A DNA stretch of 51,653 nucleotides from Pleurocapsales cyanobacterium LEGE 06147 (GTDB lineage: Bacteria; Cyanobacteriota; Cyanobacteriia; Cyanobacteriales; Xenococcaceae): assembly GCA_015207585.1 (NCBI GenBank), contig JADEWQ010000034.1:1-51653 (forward strand), given 5' to 3'. This document shows positions 8,699 to 17,560 of the stretch, piece after piece; the first letter of the stretch is position 1, and each line of letters starts with the position of its first letter. Under the pieces are notes generated by a model. It worked only from the letters and a program-made list of their open reading frames with translations. It was not told where the DNA came from and ran no database searches. The translations under genes were made by a program, and so were the position numbers.

Positions 8699-10792
8699 TT
8701 ATTTTCCCGGGCGATCGCTCATGCCCGCCGAGAATTTGAGTTGATAGTTGAGGCTCAATAGTTTTAACCACAACCCAGGATATTGTTTTTCCAACCAAGG
8801 TTGGGACTGTTTTAACCACTGAGGAAACCAACCGCCAAGCAGCAATTTTTTAATGGCTTCGAGAGTAAAGTCTAGATAAGAACCCAACCAACGCAGCAGA
8901 TCTTTGGTTCCGGCCATTTCCCAAATCCAGAGTAGTAAAGCGGGGTTTTTTCTAGCAGCGATGAGGGCGAGACGAGTAAAGGTGAGCCAATCGCCCCGGT
9001 CTTTAATAAAAGTATCCGCTACTTCTGGGGGTTCGTTAGCAAGAAGACCAAAAAAGGTATTGAGCATAGAATTAATGCGCTGCGGGGGCAAAGTTTTATG
9101 AGTAGGTACCATCATGCCCTTGGAAAATAGCCAGGTAACGGAGATATTGCTTTGATAGGCACGAATTTGATTTAAATGTTCGGCTGTGAGTAAATCGTGC
9201 TTGAGGGCAGTATCGAGTAGAGTAGTGAGACGTTCTAGATTGCGTATCAAAGAACCAAAACCAGTGAAAACAAGAGGAGATTGTAAAGAAGCGGCATCCC
9301 CAATGGCAACTAAACGATCGAAAGCCACCGTGCGATCGCGGTTCCCCACGCTAAAATGACCGGGAATATAACCAAAAGTAGGCTTTTTCCACACCAATTT
9401 TTCTATGTCGCAGCGACGATACTCCGGCAGGATAGTAAAGAAATCTTCGTACATCTCCAATAACGAACCAGGGTTATCGGGATGCACCTGATGATAGTGA
9501 AACAGATAAATAGTTAATTCGTCACCCGCACCGGGAAATAATTCCCAAATCAGTTGTCTTCCCCGAGAAATATCGCCGTGAGAGTTGAGTACATCCCCGT
9601 ATTGTGAATCCCAAACGCCAGGCTCAAAACCGCTTTCTATTACTGCCCCTACTGTGGGACAAACACTATCAAAAGCACGACCCCCATTTAATTGCCAAGC
9701 AATTGGAGAAGCCGTTCCCATGGCATCTATCAGTAAACGTCCCCTAGCTTGTTTTGCTTCTTTGGTAGGTAGATGTAACAATTGTACGGTCACTTCGGTT
9801 GGAGAGATAGCTGCTCGTTGGAACTCGGTTTCGTCCAAGATTTCGCCACCAGCATTGCGTAACTTTGCACCGCACAAGCATAATAGTTTTTCGGCATCGA
9901 GAGCTATATTTAAAACTTTGGGAGTATGTAAGACTGGTGCTTTGAGATGGGGTGGATTATTGGCATCAAAGAATTTACTAAATCCATCCACGTATTCTCT
10001 GGCAATTACGTATTCAAACTCTTCAGGGGTAAATAAACCCAGATCGATTAAACTTTGAAACTCGCCACGGGAAATATTCCATTCACGGTTCATTCGTCCA
10101 AAAGGCAATCTTTCGATTAGCAACACACGATAGCCTTTTTTCGCCATCACTGCTGCGTGAATTACTCCCAAGGCACCGCCAATGTAAATTAAGTCATATT
10201 GACTGACTCCTGATTCCGGTAGGGGACGGGGCGTACGAGCTCTGGAGGTTTCCTCCAGAGACAGCCCCTCCGATTGACCAATCGCCCCTACTGATTTTTT
10301 AAATATTACCTGCTTTGGCTGCTGGGGATTGCGTACACTCTCGCGCCAACGTTTTTCCCACCAGTAGACGCGATTGAGGTCGTATTCTCCGTTGGGTATT
10401 TTTTGGAAGAAGTGAACTGTTTGGGGGTAGTAAGAAGCTAACGCTTCAAAGATCGATTGTTGAGTCAAGTCTACTTCTGGTGGTTCGGGATATTGTTGCT
10501 TAAAGCGATCGCGAGTATCCTTAACTAGTTGTTGTTTGAGTCGAGCAATTTCTCTAATAGGTTTTTCTCCCCATTGAAAAACTTTAAGATAGGTGCTACG
10601 CTGTACGGGCCAAACAAATATAGACAGTTCGGTAACAGAGTTTGCATAAACTGGCTGTTGGAAAAATTGCAAGCGGATTCCATCGGGAGTCGATATTTTT
10701 TTACCTAAAGAAGGCTGCCATTCTTGTTGTAGCCAAGTACAAACAGCAGTGGTGTCGGGAGTAGGAACTTCTAGGTAGAGAATTTCTTTCAT
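8699..10792 (-). CDS. cruA: CruA/CruP-type lycopene cyclase family flavoprotein
   Basis: 697 residues. An N-terminal extension of about 190 residues precedes a Rossmann FAD-binding domain that begins YDLIYIGGALGVIHAAVMAKKGYRVLLIERLPFG in part (glycine-rich loop and acidic end of strand 2). Later segments GRLLIDAMGTASP and RLVAIGDAASLQSPLVFTG match flavoprotein cyclases and monooxygenases, the second being the FAD-binding GD motif. The long N-terminal extension and overall length fit CruA, which converts lycopene to gamma- or beta-carotene, better than the shorter CruP; the two are similar and I did not align them. No other carotenoid gene is adjacent. Confidence 0.7.
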   Translation of the reverse strand: MKEILYLEVPTPDTTAVCTWLQQEWQPSLGKKISTPDGIRLQFFQQPVYANSVTELSIFVWPVQRSTYLKVFQWGEKPIREIARLKQQLVKDTRDRFKQQYPEPPEVDLTQQSIFEALASYYPQTVHFFQKIPNGEYDLNRVYWWEKRWRESVRNPQQPKQVIFKKSVGAIGQSEGLSLEETSRARTPRPLPESGVSQYDLIYIGGALGVIHAAVMAKKGYRVLLIERLPFGRMNREWNISRGEFQSLIDLGLFTPEEFEYVIAREYVDGFSKFFDANNPPHLKAPVLHTPKVLNIALDAEKLLCLCGAKLRNAGGEILDETEFQRAAISPTEVTVQLLHLPTKEAKQARGRLLIDAMGTASPIAWQLNGGRAFDSVCPTVGAVIESGFEPGVWDSQYGDVLNSHGDISRGRQLIWELFPGAGDELTIYLFHYHQVHPDNPGSLLEMYEDFFTILPEYRRCDIEKLVWKKPTFGYIPGHFSVGNRDRTVAFDRLVAIGDAASLQSPLVFTGFGSLIRNLERLTTLLDTALKHDLLTAEHLNQIRAYQSNISVTWLFSKGMMVPTHKTLPPQRINSMLNTFFGLLANEPPEVADTFIKDRGDWLTFTRLALIAARKNPALLLWIWEMAGTKDLLRWLGSYLDFTLEAIKKLLLGGWFPQWLKQSQPWLEKQYPGLWLKLLSLNYQLKFSAGMSDRPGK

Positions 10793-10955
10793 TTGATTAG
10801 TGTTAAAGAAATTTTAATTAGGCAAAAAGACGGAGTTGAACAGCTATAAAATACGCTAGACTTGCCAAGTATTGAATAATTAATGTTATTTAATAAAAAT
10901 ACAAAATTTTAAGTCACGATCGTGTATTTGATTGGATAATAAGCGCGAGCTAACT

Positions 10956-11189
10956 ATGAATTATCCCATTCCAGCTAGTGCCGAGGAAATCCTCGCTTTA
11001 CGAAATTGTCCCGTTGATGAAGAACTTATTGCTACGGCGATCGCCGGAGTAGTTAAGCTTGCTCGCCAAAATGGTCTATCTCTGGAAGAATTAATCGCCC
11101 AAGTTTTGAAGGACGATAGCGTTCTAGATCGGGTACAACGTAAATGGTTGAGCGATTTGGTGACTCGGGCTTGGGAAATAGTTCCTTAA
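10956..11189 (+). CDS. conserved small hypothetical protein
   Basis: 77 residues from the ATG at 10956; an upstream in-frame TTG at 10932 is less likely. The protein is soluble and helical (EEILALRNCPVDEELIATAI, then LSLEELIAQVL). No motif reveals a function. It starts 163 bp from the divergent cyclase gene and converges with the UPF0104-type gene downstream. Its composition and HIP1-related codons fit a native cyanobacterial gene. Confidence 0.65.
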   Translation: MNYPIPASAEEILALRNCPVDEELIATAIAGVVKLARQNGLSLEELIAQVLKDDSVLDRVQRKWLSDLVTRAWEIVP

Positions 11190-11264
11190 AAATGAGCAAT
11201 AGCTTTAAAAGTAGGGGACGCGGGTAAGAATGAAATTTCCGTTGCCTCTTCAAGCGTTCTCCAC

Positions 11265-12227
11265 TTAACTCTTCTTCACTTTTTCACTTCTAAGTTTTTT
11301 TGCTGTTGTCAGCATTTGTCCTAAGAAAGGTAAACCGAGAATGGCAGGGAGAAAATAACGAGAGGTACAGAGTAAACCCAAAGCTGCCCCTGTGGCTTGG
11401 CTAATATAAGGCTGATAGAAGAAAATAATTGCTGCATCGCGAGTACCTACGCCAGCGAAAGTTATAGGAAATAAGCCTGCTAAGATTGATAGGGGTGAAA
11501 GAGCAAGACTAATCAAAAAAGGTGCCCAAGCTCTAAGAGCAATTATAAATAACCAAATTTGCAGCAAGTGTAAAAACCAAATAAAAATTGAAGTAGTGGC
11601 AATGAGGCAAAATTGTCGGCGATCGCCCCAGAAATAATCGTGCATTTCTCCCCAAGATCTTTGCATATTTTTCAATTTTTTACTAATTTTCTGAGGAGCT
11701 AATCTGGTCGAAAAATCAAAAAAGATATCGGCAAATTGGCGCGAACCTAATAACAGTAATCCTACTATTAATCCCCCAGCTACTCCTGCAGTTATTGTCC
11801 AGAAAAGTCCATCTTTTTGGGGGTATAAAATTAAGCCAAAAACACACCATAATAGTAGCGACAACATATCGCTAGCTTTTTCAAAAATAACGATAGATAG
11901 GGATAATGAACCGCTTAAGTTATTCCTTTCTCGCATAAAATAAGCTTTGGCAATATCGCCCATTTTGGACGGAAGTACCATATTTAATACGCTTGCGCCT
12001 AAAATTAAACGGTTTGCTTCTAAAAATCCTAAACTCGCTTCTTTGGGCATTAATTGCTGCAGTCGCCAAGAAGTCAACATAGTAATAGGAATTACCATAC
12101 CCAAGCTAATTGTCATCCACGGGCGATCGCAATTTTGAAATACTTCAAGTAATCTTTGAACGTCAATTTTTGAATAGATAATTAGTAAGATGGCTACACT
12201 AACTGCGATAGAAATAAATCGTTTCAT
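11265..12227 (-). CDS. UPF0104 / LPG-synthase-like membrane protein
   Basis: 320 residues with about eight hydrophobic segments and conserved loop motifs of the lysylphosphatidylglycerol synthase TM-domain family: VLPSKMGDIAKAYFMRE and LSPLSILAGLFPITFAGVGTRDAA. Family members include the membrane half of MprF and many stand-alone proteins found near glycosyltransferase and glycan genes, where a flippase role has been proposed. The soluble aminoacyl-transfer domain is absent, so it is not an LPG synthase. It lies upstream, in the same orientation, of the toroid-like gene at 13010-14599 but is separated from it by 782 bp of repeats. Confidence 0.8.
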   Translation of the reverse strand: MKRFISIAVSVAILLIIYSKIDVQRLLEVFQNCDRPWMTISLGMVIPITMLTSWRLQQLMPKEASLGFLEANRLILGASVLNMVLPSKMGDIAKAYFMRERNNLSGSLSLSIVIFEKASDMLSLLLWCVFGLILYPQKDGLFWTITAGVAGGLIVGLLLLGSRQFADIFFDFSTRLAPQKISKKLKNMQRSWGEMHDYFWGDRRQFCLIATTSIFIWFLHLLQIWLFIIALRAWAPFLISLALSPLSILAGLFPITFAGVGTRDAAIIFFYQPYISQATGAALGLLCTSRYFLPAILGLPFLGQMLTTAKKLRSEKVKKS

Positions 12228-12427
12228 ATCATGCGATCGCTATTGCCAAATTTAATTGAGTTAAATTCCCTTGATTTTATATGATCTCGAAGGAAAATCA
12301 CTACTGTATGTATCATTTGCACCAAATTGATTAAAAAAGTTGACCTAATTCGAGAGAGTCGCCAAATAAATATGTATAGCTCGATCCTGGTAAATTAGAC
12401 TAATCATTAATAAACGGAATATTTTTT

Positions 12428-12973
12428 GTTCAGAGGTTATCTGAGAAGTCTTATTTGCTACATTCGATCCCTCCTAGCCTCCCTTGACAAGGGGGGAAAA
12501 GAATCAAAGTCCCCCTTTGTAAGGTAGGGCTGTTTCATTCTTGGAAAAAGCGGGATGGGAGATGGGGAACTAGCATGAGGCTTTTAGCCTCATAGGGAGA
12601 TGGGGACGTAGGAAAATAGGGAGAAAATTCCCAATTTTCAATTCCCCAAGCCCTACTTTCAAAAGGGGAATTTTCCCCAAATACGCTAGATTCTCAGATG
12701 ATTTAGTCAACAATAATTTGTGTCAGTTAACGGATTTTTAGTAATTTCAGTTGATTTAACCAGAATACTTAGAAAAAGGTTAAAAACTAAATTAACCTAA
12801 AAAAAAGCTAATTTAGGTTAATTTCCCCATTACCCCAGTTCCTCATCCCTCTATCTTCTAAAATCATTGATTTATTGGACTTGGCAACAGCCCTACCCTT
12901 TGTAAGGGGGATTTAGGGGGATCGAAAAACTTAAAACTGAGTTGAATCTACTTTTCAGGCATCCTCTCAGAAC
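12428..12973. repeat. outer miniature inverted-repeat element, interrupted
   Basis: The left arm reads inward CAGAGGTTATCTGAGAAGT (from 12431), then TTCGATCCCTCCTAGCCTCC (from 12463), then CCCCCTTTGTAAG. The right arm, read on the minus strand from 12973, gives a closely related AGAGGATGCCTGAAAAGT, then TTTTCGATCCCCCTAAATCC. The two arms form an imperfect inverted repeat of about 80 bp each. The centre is split by a second element at 12524-12896. Without that insert the element would be about 163 bp, with no coding capacity. Sequences of the GATCCCCCTAAAT...AAGGGGG type are common in cyanobacterial genomes. Confidence 0.6.
12524..12896. mobile_element. 373-bp non-autonomous element with 10-bp target duplication
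   Basis: Terminal inverted repeats GTAGGGCTGTTTC (left) and GTAGGGCTGTTGC (right, read inward) bound a 373-bp segment without an open reading frame of note. The 10 bases CCTTTGTAAG occur directly on both sides (12514-12523 and 12897-12906), as expected of a target-site duplication. A hairpin ATGAGGC-ttt-AGCCTCAT-like sequence lies inside at about 12576-12591. Ends beginning with a (C/T)AGGGC-like sequence and duplications of 8-10 bp recall the ISAs1 family, but this is a weak inference. Confidence 0.65.
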
Positions 12974-13009
12974 TCTTCAATTTTATTATTTTTAAACATT
13001 GCAATATAT

Positions 13010-14599
13010 TTATAAATTGCGTTTTAATTTCAATGTTTGACTGGAAGATAATTGCTTAATTTTATCTGTCAAATTCAACCATTGTTGCAATTGTCCTATC
13101 TGAAAAGTACGACTCATCACTACATAAACAGAAGTTTGATCGCAGCCGATACCGCCAGAGATGACTTGCTCCCAAGATTCGGCAGATAACTCATCTATAA
13201 TTTGCCACCGTTCATTTTCCCAATTCAATTGCCGCGAAAAATAAAAAGGTGCTTTTTGTTTACCCATAATCAACATTTTTTGGAGAAGTTTACGAATTAA
13301 ATTGGGAAAGAAACGACCGAAAGAAAGCATAACTATGCGCAAAATTATTAAATTCAGAGGATTCATCTGTTTTTGTTTCGCCCATCCTAAGGAACCCTCG
13401 ATAGCGAGCTTATTTTCTTCCACTCTAGTTTTGTAGTTACTAACTAAATGTCCGACAGCATTCTTAATTTTATTTCCTTCTTTTACTTGCAAAGAAAATT
13501 GCGTGTCAGAAGCAACTAATTTTCCATCCCGAAATAATTTAAATACTCCTCCTTTATTGAGTGCTAAATATAATTCTGTATTGTCCCGTCGATCGATAAT
13601 AATTCCTCCTTCTCGCAGCCAAAAACGACCTGAAGAACGAGGCTTTAAAGAGGGTCTAGTAGGAAGATAATCGCGCCAGGCAAGCAAATAATTCCAGGTA
13701 TGATGACCGATAATATGATCGTCTGCGTAACAAGGAGCTAAACCGTTAGTTAATCCTTGAAGAAATCGATCGTTGATATTAAGAGCTTCGGGCAACCATT
13801 GACCTACTAACTCAAAACCATGAGGGAAAAAATTATAGGTGTTGCGGCTGGTATATTCTCCCCCATAAGAACCATCGGGATGAACGAACTGGGAAGCGAG
13901 AATAACCGCTTTAGCGATCGCATCTTTGAGCTGATTACTCGGATTTAGTTTGTAAATGCGAGCCAAGCATGATATGGTTAGGGTATGGTATCCTGGGTCT
14001 AACCCTTCATATTCTTGGAACCAGCCCTCTGGATTTTGCCAGGCTAAAACTTGTTCTAATCTTTGCTGTTTACTTTTATCCCAGCGATCGCTTTTGAGCA
14101 ATCTCGAAAGTAATTCCAAACAAAGCACGATCAAAGCCTGGTGATTCGTCAATCGCCCGCTTTCTTGGTGATGGGCTAACCAGTCTGCTCGCTTGACGAA
14201 AAAACGTAAAGCTTCTAGGTTATCCAATTTCATCAAAGTATAACTTTCAATACCAGCTAGCAAAGAGAAAGCGGCGGCACCTGCTGCCCTCTCATAGGGA
14301 AAATAATCGTCACAAGAACCATCCGAATGGGCACTTTTAGCTGCGTAGAGAATGCCCGCTTCTACCCAATCTCGGATTGCGGGTTGCTGATAGAAAGGAT
14401 TGTCAGCTAGGTTCGTGTAATAAGCCAGAGCTAGAGGATAAACAAACTCCTGAGCCATCCCGCTGGGAAAATCAATAATTTTGTACTGCCAAAAATTGCG
14501 GTCGAAACAGCCGTAAGTGGGACTGTGAGGATTTCGGTCTAAAAGAGTTAAAATTTTAGGAATTTGAGCTAAGGCTTCGCGGGCAAATAAATCTCTCAT
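13010..14599 (-). CDS. alpha/alpha-toroid-like protein, possible polysaccharide lyase relative
   Basis: 529 residues, soluble, with no signal peptide. The first 330 residues look like repeated helical pairs with aromatic and acidic motifs (AGILYAAKSAHSDGSCDDYF, QNPEGWFQEYEGLDPGYHTL, HPDGSYGGEYTSRNTYNFFP). This pattern is typical of (alpha/alpha)n toroid enzymes and of heparinase-II/III-like lyases. The C-terminal 200 residues are predicted mainly beta (GRFWLREGGIIIDRR and following), again as in such lyases. The exact family is not established and the catalytic residues are not confirmed. A role in exopolysaccharide processing is inference, helped by the UPF0104-type gene nearby. Confidence 0.6.
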   Translation of the reverse strand: MRDLFAREALAQIPKILTLLDRNPHSPTYGCFDRNFWQYKIIDFPSGMAQEFVYPLALAYYTNLADNPFYQQPAIRDWVEAGILYAAKSAHSDGSCDDYFPYERAAGAAAFSLLAGIESYTLMKLDNLEALRFFVKRADWLAHHQESGRLTNHQALIVLCLELLSRLLKSDRWDKSKQQRLEQVLAWQNPEGWFQEYEGLDPGYHTLTISCLARIYKLNPSNQLKDAIAKAVILASQFVHPDGSYGGEYTSRNTYNFFPHGFELVGQWLPEALNINDRFLQGLTNGLAPCYADDHIIGHHTWNYLLAWRDYLPTRPSLKPRSSGRFWLREGGIIIDRRDNTELYLALNKGGVFKLFRDGKLVASDTQFSLQVKEGNKIKNAVGHLVSNYKTRVEENKLAIEGSLGWAKQKQMNPLNLIILRIVMLSFGRFFPNLIRKLLQKMLIMGKQKAPFYFSRQLNWENERWQIIDELSAESWEQVISGGIGCDQTSVYVVMSRTFQIGQLQQWLNLTDKIKQLSSSQTLKLKRNL

Positions 14600-14710
14600 A
14601 TATTGTGGTTTGACAAAGACAAACTATAGGCTAATTTACCGACAAATCAATCGCAAATTATCAAAAGCATCACAATTAAATTAGGATGGCTATAAACTTG
14701 GAAATCGCTT

Positions 14711-15832
14711 ATGAACTGGTGGCGCAAACTTAAAAATAATCCTCTAGCGCGTTTTGGGGCAATTATACTAATTTTTTTCTACCTAGTCGTTATTTTTGCC
14801 GATTTTGTGGCACCTTACGACCCTTATTCGTCGCAAATCGATGGTTCTCTCCTACCACCGACACAGATATATTGGCGTACCCCACAGGGAGACTGGATTG
14901 GTCCTCACGTTTATCCGACAACTCAAGGACCTACCGATCTGGAAACGGGCGATCGCGAATTGATTGTAGACTGGCAAGAACCTTCCCCAGTACGTCTATT
15001 TGTCCGAGGTACATCTTATAATTTATTCCAGATCCGGCTACCTCTACCACCTAATTTTGAAGAAGTAACCATCTTTCCAGGCATTCCTTTCGCTCGCCAC
15101 TTATTCGGTACTGTTGGCGAAGGCAGAATCAATCTTTTGGGAACCGACGAACAAGGAAGAGATGAATTTAGCCGTCTCGTTTTTGGAGGCAGAATCAGCC
15201 TGTTTATCGGCTTAGTAGGAATTGCTATTTCTTTTCCTTTAGGAATGTTAATCGGGGGAATTTCCGGCTATTTTGGCGGTTGGAGCGATGCAATTTTAAT
15301 GCGCTTAGTCGAAGTGCTCATGACAATTCCAGGAATTTATTTGCTGGTTGCTTTGGCTGCTGTTTTACCGCCTGGATTGAGTAGTGCTCAGCGATTTTTG
15401 TTAATAGTATTAATTACTTCTTTTATTAGTTGGTCGGGATTGGCTAGGGTAATTAGAGGACAAGTACTTTCTCTTAAAGAAAGAGAGTTCGTACAAGCAG
15501 CAAAGGCGATGGGAGCAAAACCTTTTTATATTATCATTCGCCATGTTTTACCCCAAACTGCCACCTATATAATCATCTCTGCTACTCTAGCCGTACCTGG
15601 TTTTATCGTGGCAGAGTCAGTTCTCAGTCTCATCGGTTTGGGTATTCAACAACCCGATCCCAGTTGGGGCAATCTTTTATCTGTAGCTACTAATGCTTCG
15701 ATCCTCGTTTTGCAGCCCTGGTTAATTTGGCCGCCAGCCCTAGCGATCATTTTAACAGTGCTAGCGTTTAACTTACTAGGAGATGGCTTGCGCGATGCTC
15801 TCGATCCTTTTAGTTTGCCCAGAAGAAATTAA
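14711..15832 (+). CDS. peptide/nickel-type ABC transporter permease (DppC/OppC-like)
   Basis: 373 residues. A first transmembrane helix (about 14-33) is followed by the family signature LLGTDEQGRDEFSRLVFGGR, then five more helices. The cytosolic coupling loop with the EAA-type motif (VQAAKAMGAKPFYIIIRHVLPQ) binds the ATPase subunit. Between helix 1 and the signature lies a periplasmic segment of about 100 residues, longer than in typical DppC (about 300 residues in total). No binding protein, second permease or ATPase gene is adjacent, so its partners must be encoded elsewhere. Its stop overlaps the convergent asparaginase gene by 4 bp. ATG start. Confidence 0.9.
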   Translation: MNWWRKLKNNPLARFGAIILIFFYLVVIFADFVAPYDPYSSQIDGSLLPPTQIYWRTPQGDWIGPHVYPTTQGPTDLETGDRELIVDWQEPSPVRLFVRGTSYNLFQIRLPLPPNFEEVTIFPGIPFARHLFGTVGEGRINLLGTDEQGRDEFSRLVFGGRISLFIGLVGIAISFPLGMLIGGISGYFGGWSDAILMRLVEVLMTIPGIYLLVALAAVLPPGLSSAQRFLLIVLITSFISWSGLARVIRGQVLSLKEREFVQAAKAMGAKPFYIIIRHVLPQTATYIIISATLAVPGFIVAESVLSLIGLGIQQPDPSWGNLLSVATNASILVLQPWLIWPPALAIILTVLAFNLLGDGLRDALDPFSLPRRN

Positions 15833-16788
15833 AACTGATAACCGATTAAATCATCGTCAGTCCAATCTACGGTATCGCCTATTTTTTCGCCATTATGATA
15901 AGCAGCTAAGATGACTTCGCTCGTTTTGCCCCAGGCGATCGCCCCCGTGGCAGCAATAGCGATCGCCCCTAAATCCCGTTTGCGTTCGCGGCATTCTTTC
16001 ATCGAGCGTAGCATCGCTTCTTTTAAGGCTAAACCATCGGTAACCCGTACCACAATCCGCGCTGCCAAACATTCATCCATAATATGTTCCCCAATACCCG
16101 TACAGCTAACTGCCGCATACTTGGTAGCATAATTGCCGGCAGGCATCGCCGAATCGCTGACTCGTCCAATACGTTCCAATCCTTTACCGCCAGTAGAAGT
16201 GCCAACTGCCAGTCTTCCCTGACTATCTAGTGCAACTACGCCAATGGTTCCCCGACGCGCTTCATGAGGATGGACTAATTCTTCTTCTGCTACCACCCCA
16301 GCCATATGGCTTTGAAAATCCCCCTTTCTTTCTTGAATCCATTCTTGGAGGCGAATCTCGATCAAGGGATCGTAAACGGGACAATTGAGTTCTCGCACTA
16401 GTTCGGCTGCACCATAATCTGATAAAACTCGGTCTTCTTGACTTTGCAAAAATTGAGCTAATTGAATGGGATTTTTGATGCGGGAGACATTAATTACACC
16501 GCTAAAGCGTTGGACAATACCATCCATCAAAGAAGCACTCATGCGGATTTGCCCGTCTGATTGCAGCACCGAACCCGTGCCAGCATTGAATAAAGGTTCG
16601 TCTTCGAGAAGCTGACAGCCTTTAATGACTGCATCTGTAGCACTCTTGCCATCTAGCAACAGTGGATAAACTTCTTCGATGACAGAGTGAAGAACTTGCC
16701 GAACTGCTTCTTGTCCTCCTTTACTTTGAAGATGACCGCCCGCACCGCCGTGAATAATTAATTTAGGTTGCACCAAATCGACTGACAT
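15829..16788 (-). CDS. isoaspartyl peptidase / plant-type L-asparaginase
   Basis: 319 residues from the ATG at 16788; an in-frame TTG at 16809 is less likely. An N-terminal nucleophile hydrolase with KLIIHGGAGG at the N-terminus and the autocleavage site before Thr in RRGTIGVVALD (near residue 180), which becomes the catalytic N-terminal Thr of the beta chain. The beta-chain motif GTSTGG follows. The enzyme removes beta-aspartyl residues from dipeptides and hydrolyses asparagine in the cytosol. It is convergent with the ABC permease gene, and their stop codons overlap by 4 bp. All key residues are present. Confidence 0.93.
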   Translation of the reverse strand: MSVDLVQPKLIIHGGAGGHLQSKGGQEAVRQVLHSVIEEVYPLLLDGKSATDAVIKGCQLLEDEPLFNAGTGSVLQSDGQIRMSASLMDGIVQRFSGVINVSRIKNPIQLAQFLQSQEDRVLSDYGAAELVRELNCPVYDPLIEIRLQEWIQERKGDFQSHMAGVVAEEELVHPHEARRGTIGVVALDSQGRLAVGTSTGGKGLERIGRVSDSAMPAGNYATKYAAVSCTGIGEHIMDECLAARIVVRVTDGLALKEAMLRSMKECRERKRDLGAIAIAATGAIAWGKTSEVILAAYHNGEKIGDTVDWTDDDLIGYQF

Positions 16789-16924
16789 AGTTGTTGTTTT
16801 GACCCGCAAGTAAAGATGGTCGGTATTGAACCAGCTTGAAACACAATTCGATTATTTTATCTCAATCGTTTTTCTCGTTCATATGTATTCGATACTTTTT
16901 TTTCTAAATAACTACCAGTAAAAT

Positions 16925-17419
16925 CTAGGGGTTGTCGCGAGCGGCTGTTTTCAGACGCAGTTTAGCAGTCTCCTGTTGAAGAGCCATAGAACTCCGGGTC
17001 ATGCAATCGAGGATGACAGCGAGTTCCTTGTCACTGTAGCGCGAGTATAGTTCGGTCATTGCTCGTGACAGGGAGTCGAACAGAGGAGCAATCTCACGCT
17101 CAGCCCTATCCTGGAGTAGCTGGATAATCACACGCCGCCGATCGCTCGGAACCCTCTCTCGCCGCACAAAACCAGTTTTCTCCAGTCGATCGATAACACC
17201 AGTAATTGCGCCAGTAGTCAGACCGGTAAGTTCGGCAAGCTCTCCGGCAGTAATGGGTCCCGTCTTCATAAGAATATCCAGGGCTTTGTGGTCGGTTGCG
17301 CTCAAACCAATCTGCTCGGCGATCGCTGAATGGAACATTACTGTGTGTGTGCTGAGTTCCCGCCCTGCCTGGTTTAGTGCATTTAGCAACTCGGTACGTT
17401 TCGGTAGATCGTTTGTCAC
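16925..17419 (-). CDS. MarR family transcriptional regulator
   Basis: 164 residues starting at GTG, with a good Shine-Dalgarno sequence AAGGAGA about 11 bp upstream. The winged helix-turn-helix is clear: DHKALDILMKTGPITAGELA, recognition helix TTGAITGVIDRLEKTGFV and wing RVPSDRRRVIIQL. MarR proteins are dimeric repressors often released by phenolics or oxidants. The gene is divergent from the two DUF4440 genes, 141 bp apart, and probably controls itself and them. No ligand-specific or redox Cys motif is evident. Confidence 0.93.
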   Translation of the reverse strand: MTNDLPKRTELLNALNQAGRELSTHTVMFHSAIAEQIGLSATDHKALDILMKTGPITAGELAELTGLTTGAITGVIDRLEKTGFVRRERVPSDRRRVIIQLLQDRAEREIAPLFDSLSRAMTELYSRYSDKELAVILDCMTRSSMALQQETAKLRLKTAARDNP

Positions 17420-17560
17420 GCCTCAAATCTCTCCTTAGTTTAAAAAACTTTACATTCTAACTATCTTAGTTATTAAAATACTTGCTAAATTAGATATATA
17501 GATACTAAGATTATATCGCCAACCAAGAAAAATCATACTTAATATTGAGAGGAGGCGATC
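17420..17560. promoter_or_regulatory. shared divergent promoter region with candidate operator
   Basis: AT-rich spacer between the MarR gene and the first DUF4440 gene. ATCTTAGT (17463-17470) and its inverse ACTAAGAT (17504-17511) form an inverted pair 33 bp apart, and the space between is dominated by short TTA/TAA palindromic runs. This fits a MarR operator but is not proof of one. The ribosome binding site GAGGAGG for the right-hand gene lies at 17549-17555. Confidence 0.35.

Noticed and set aside
9585-10058. 157-codon open frame on the plus strand inside the cyclase gene
   Set aside because: It lies opposite to a well-supported flavoprotein gene, is rich in Ser, Cys and Pro, and has no recognisable fold; it is a mirror of the codon pattern of the real gene.
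17106-17426. 106-codon open frame overlapping the MarR gene on the same strand in another frame
   Set aside because: Extreme Arg and Tyr content and no start context; the MarR frame has a good ribosome binding site and clear helix-turn-helix.
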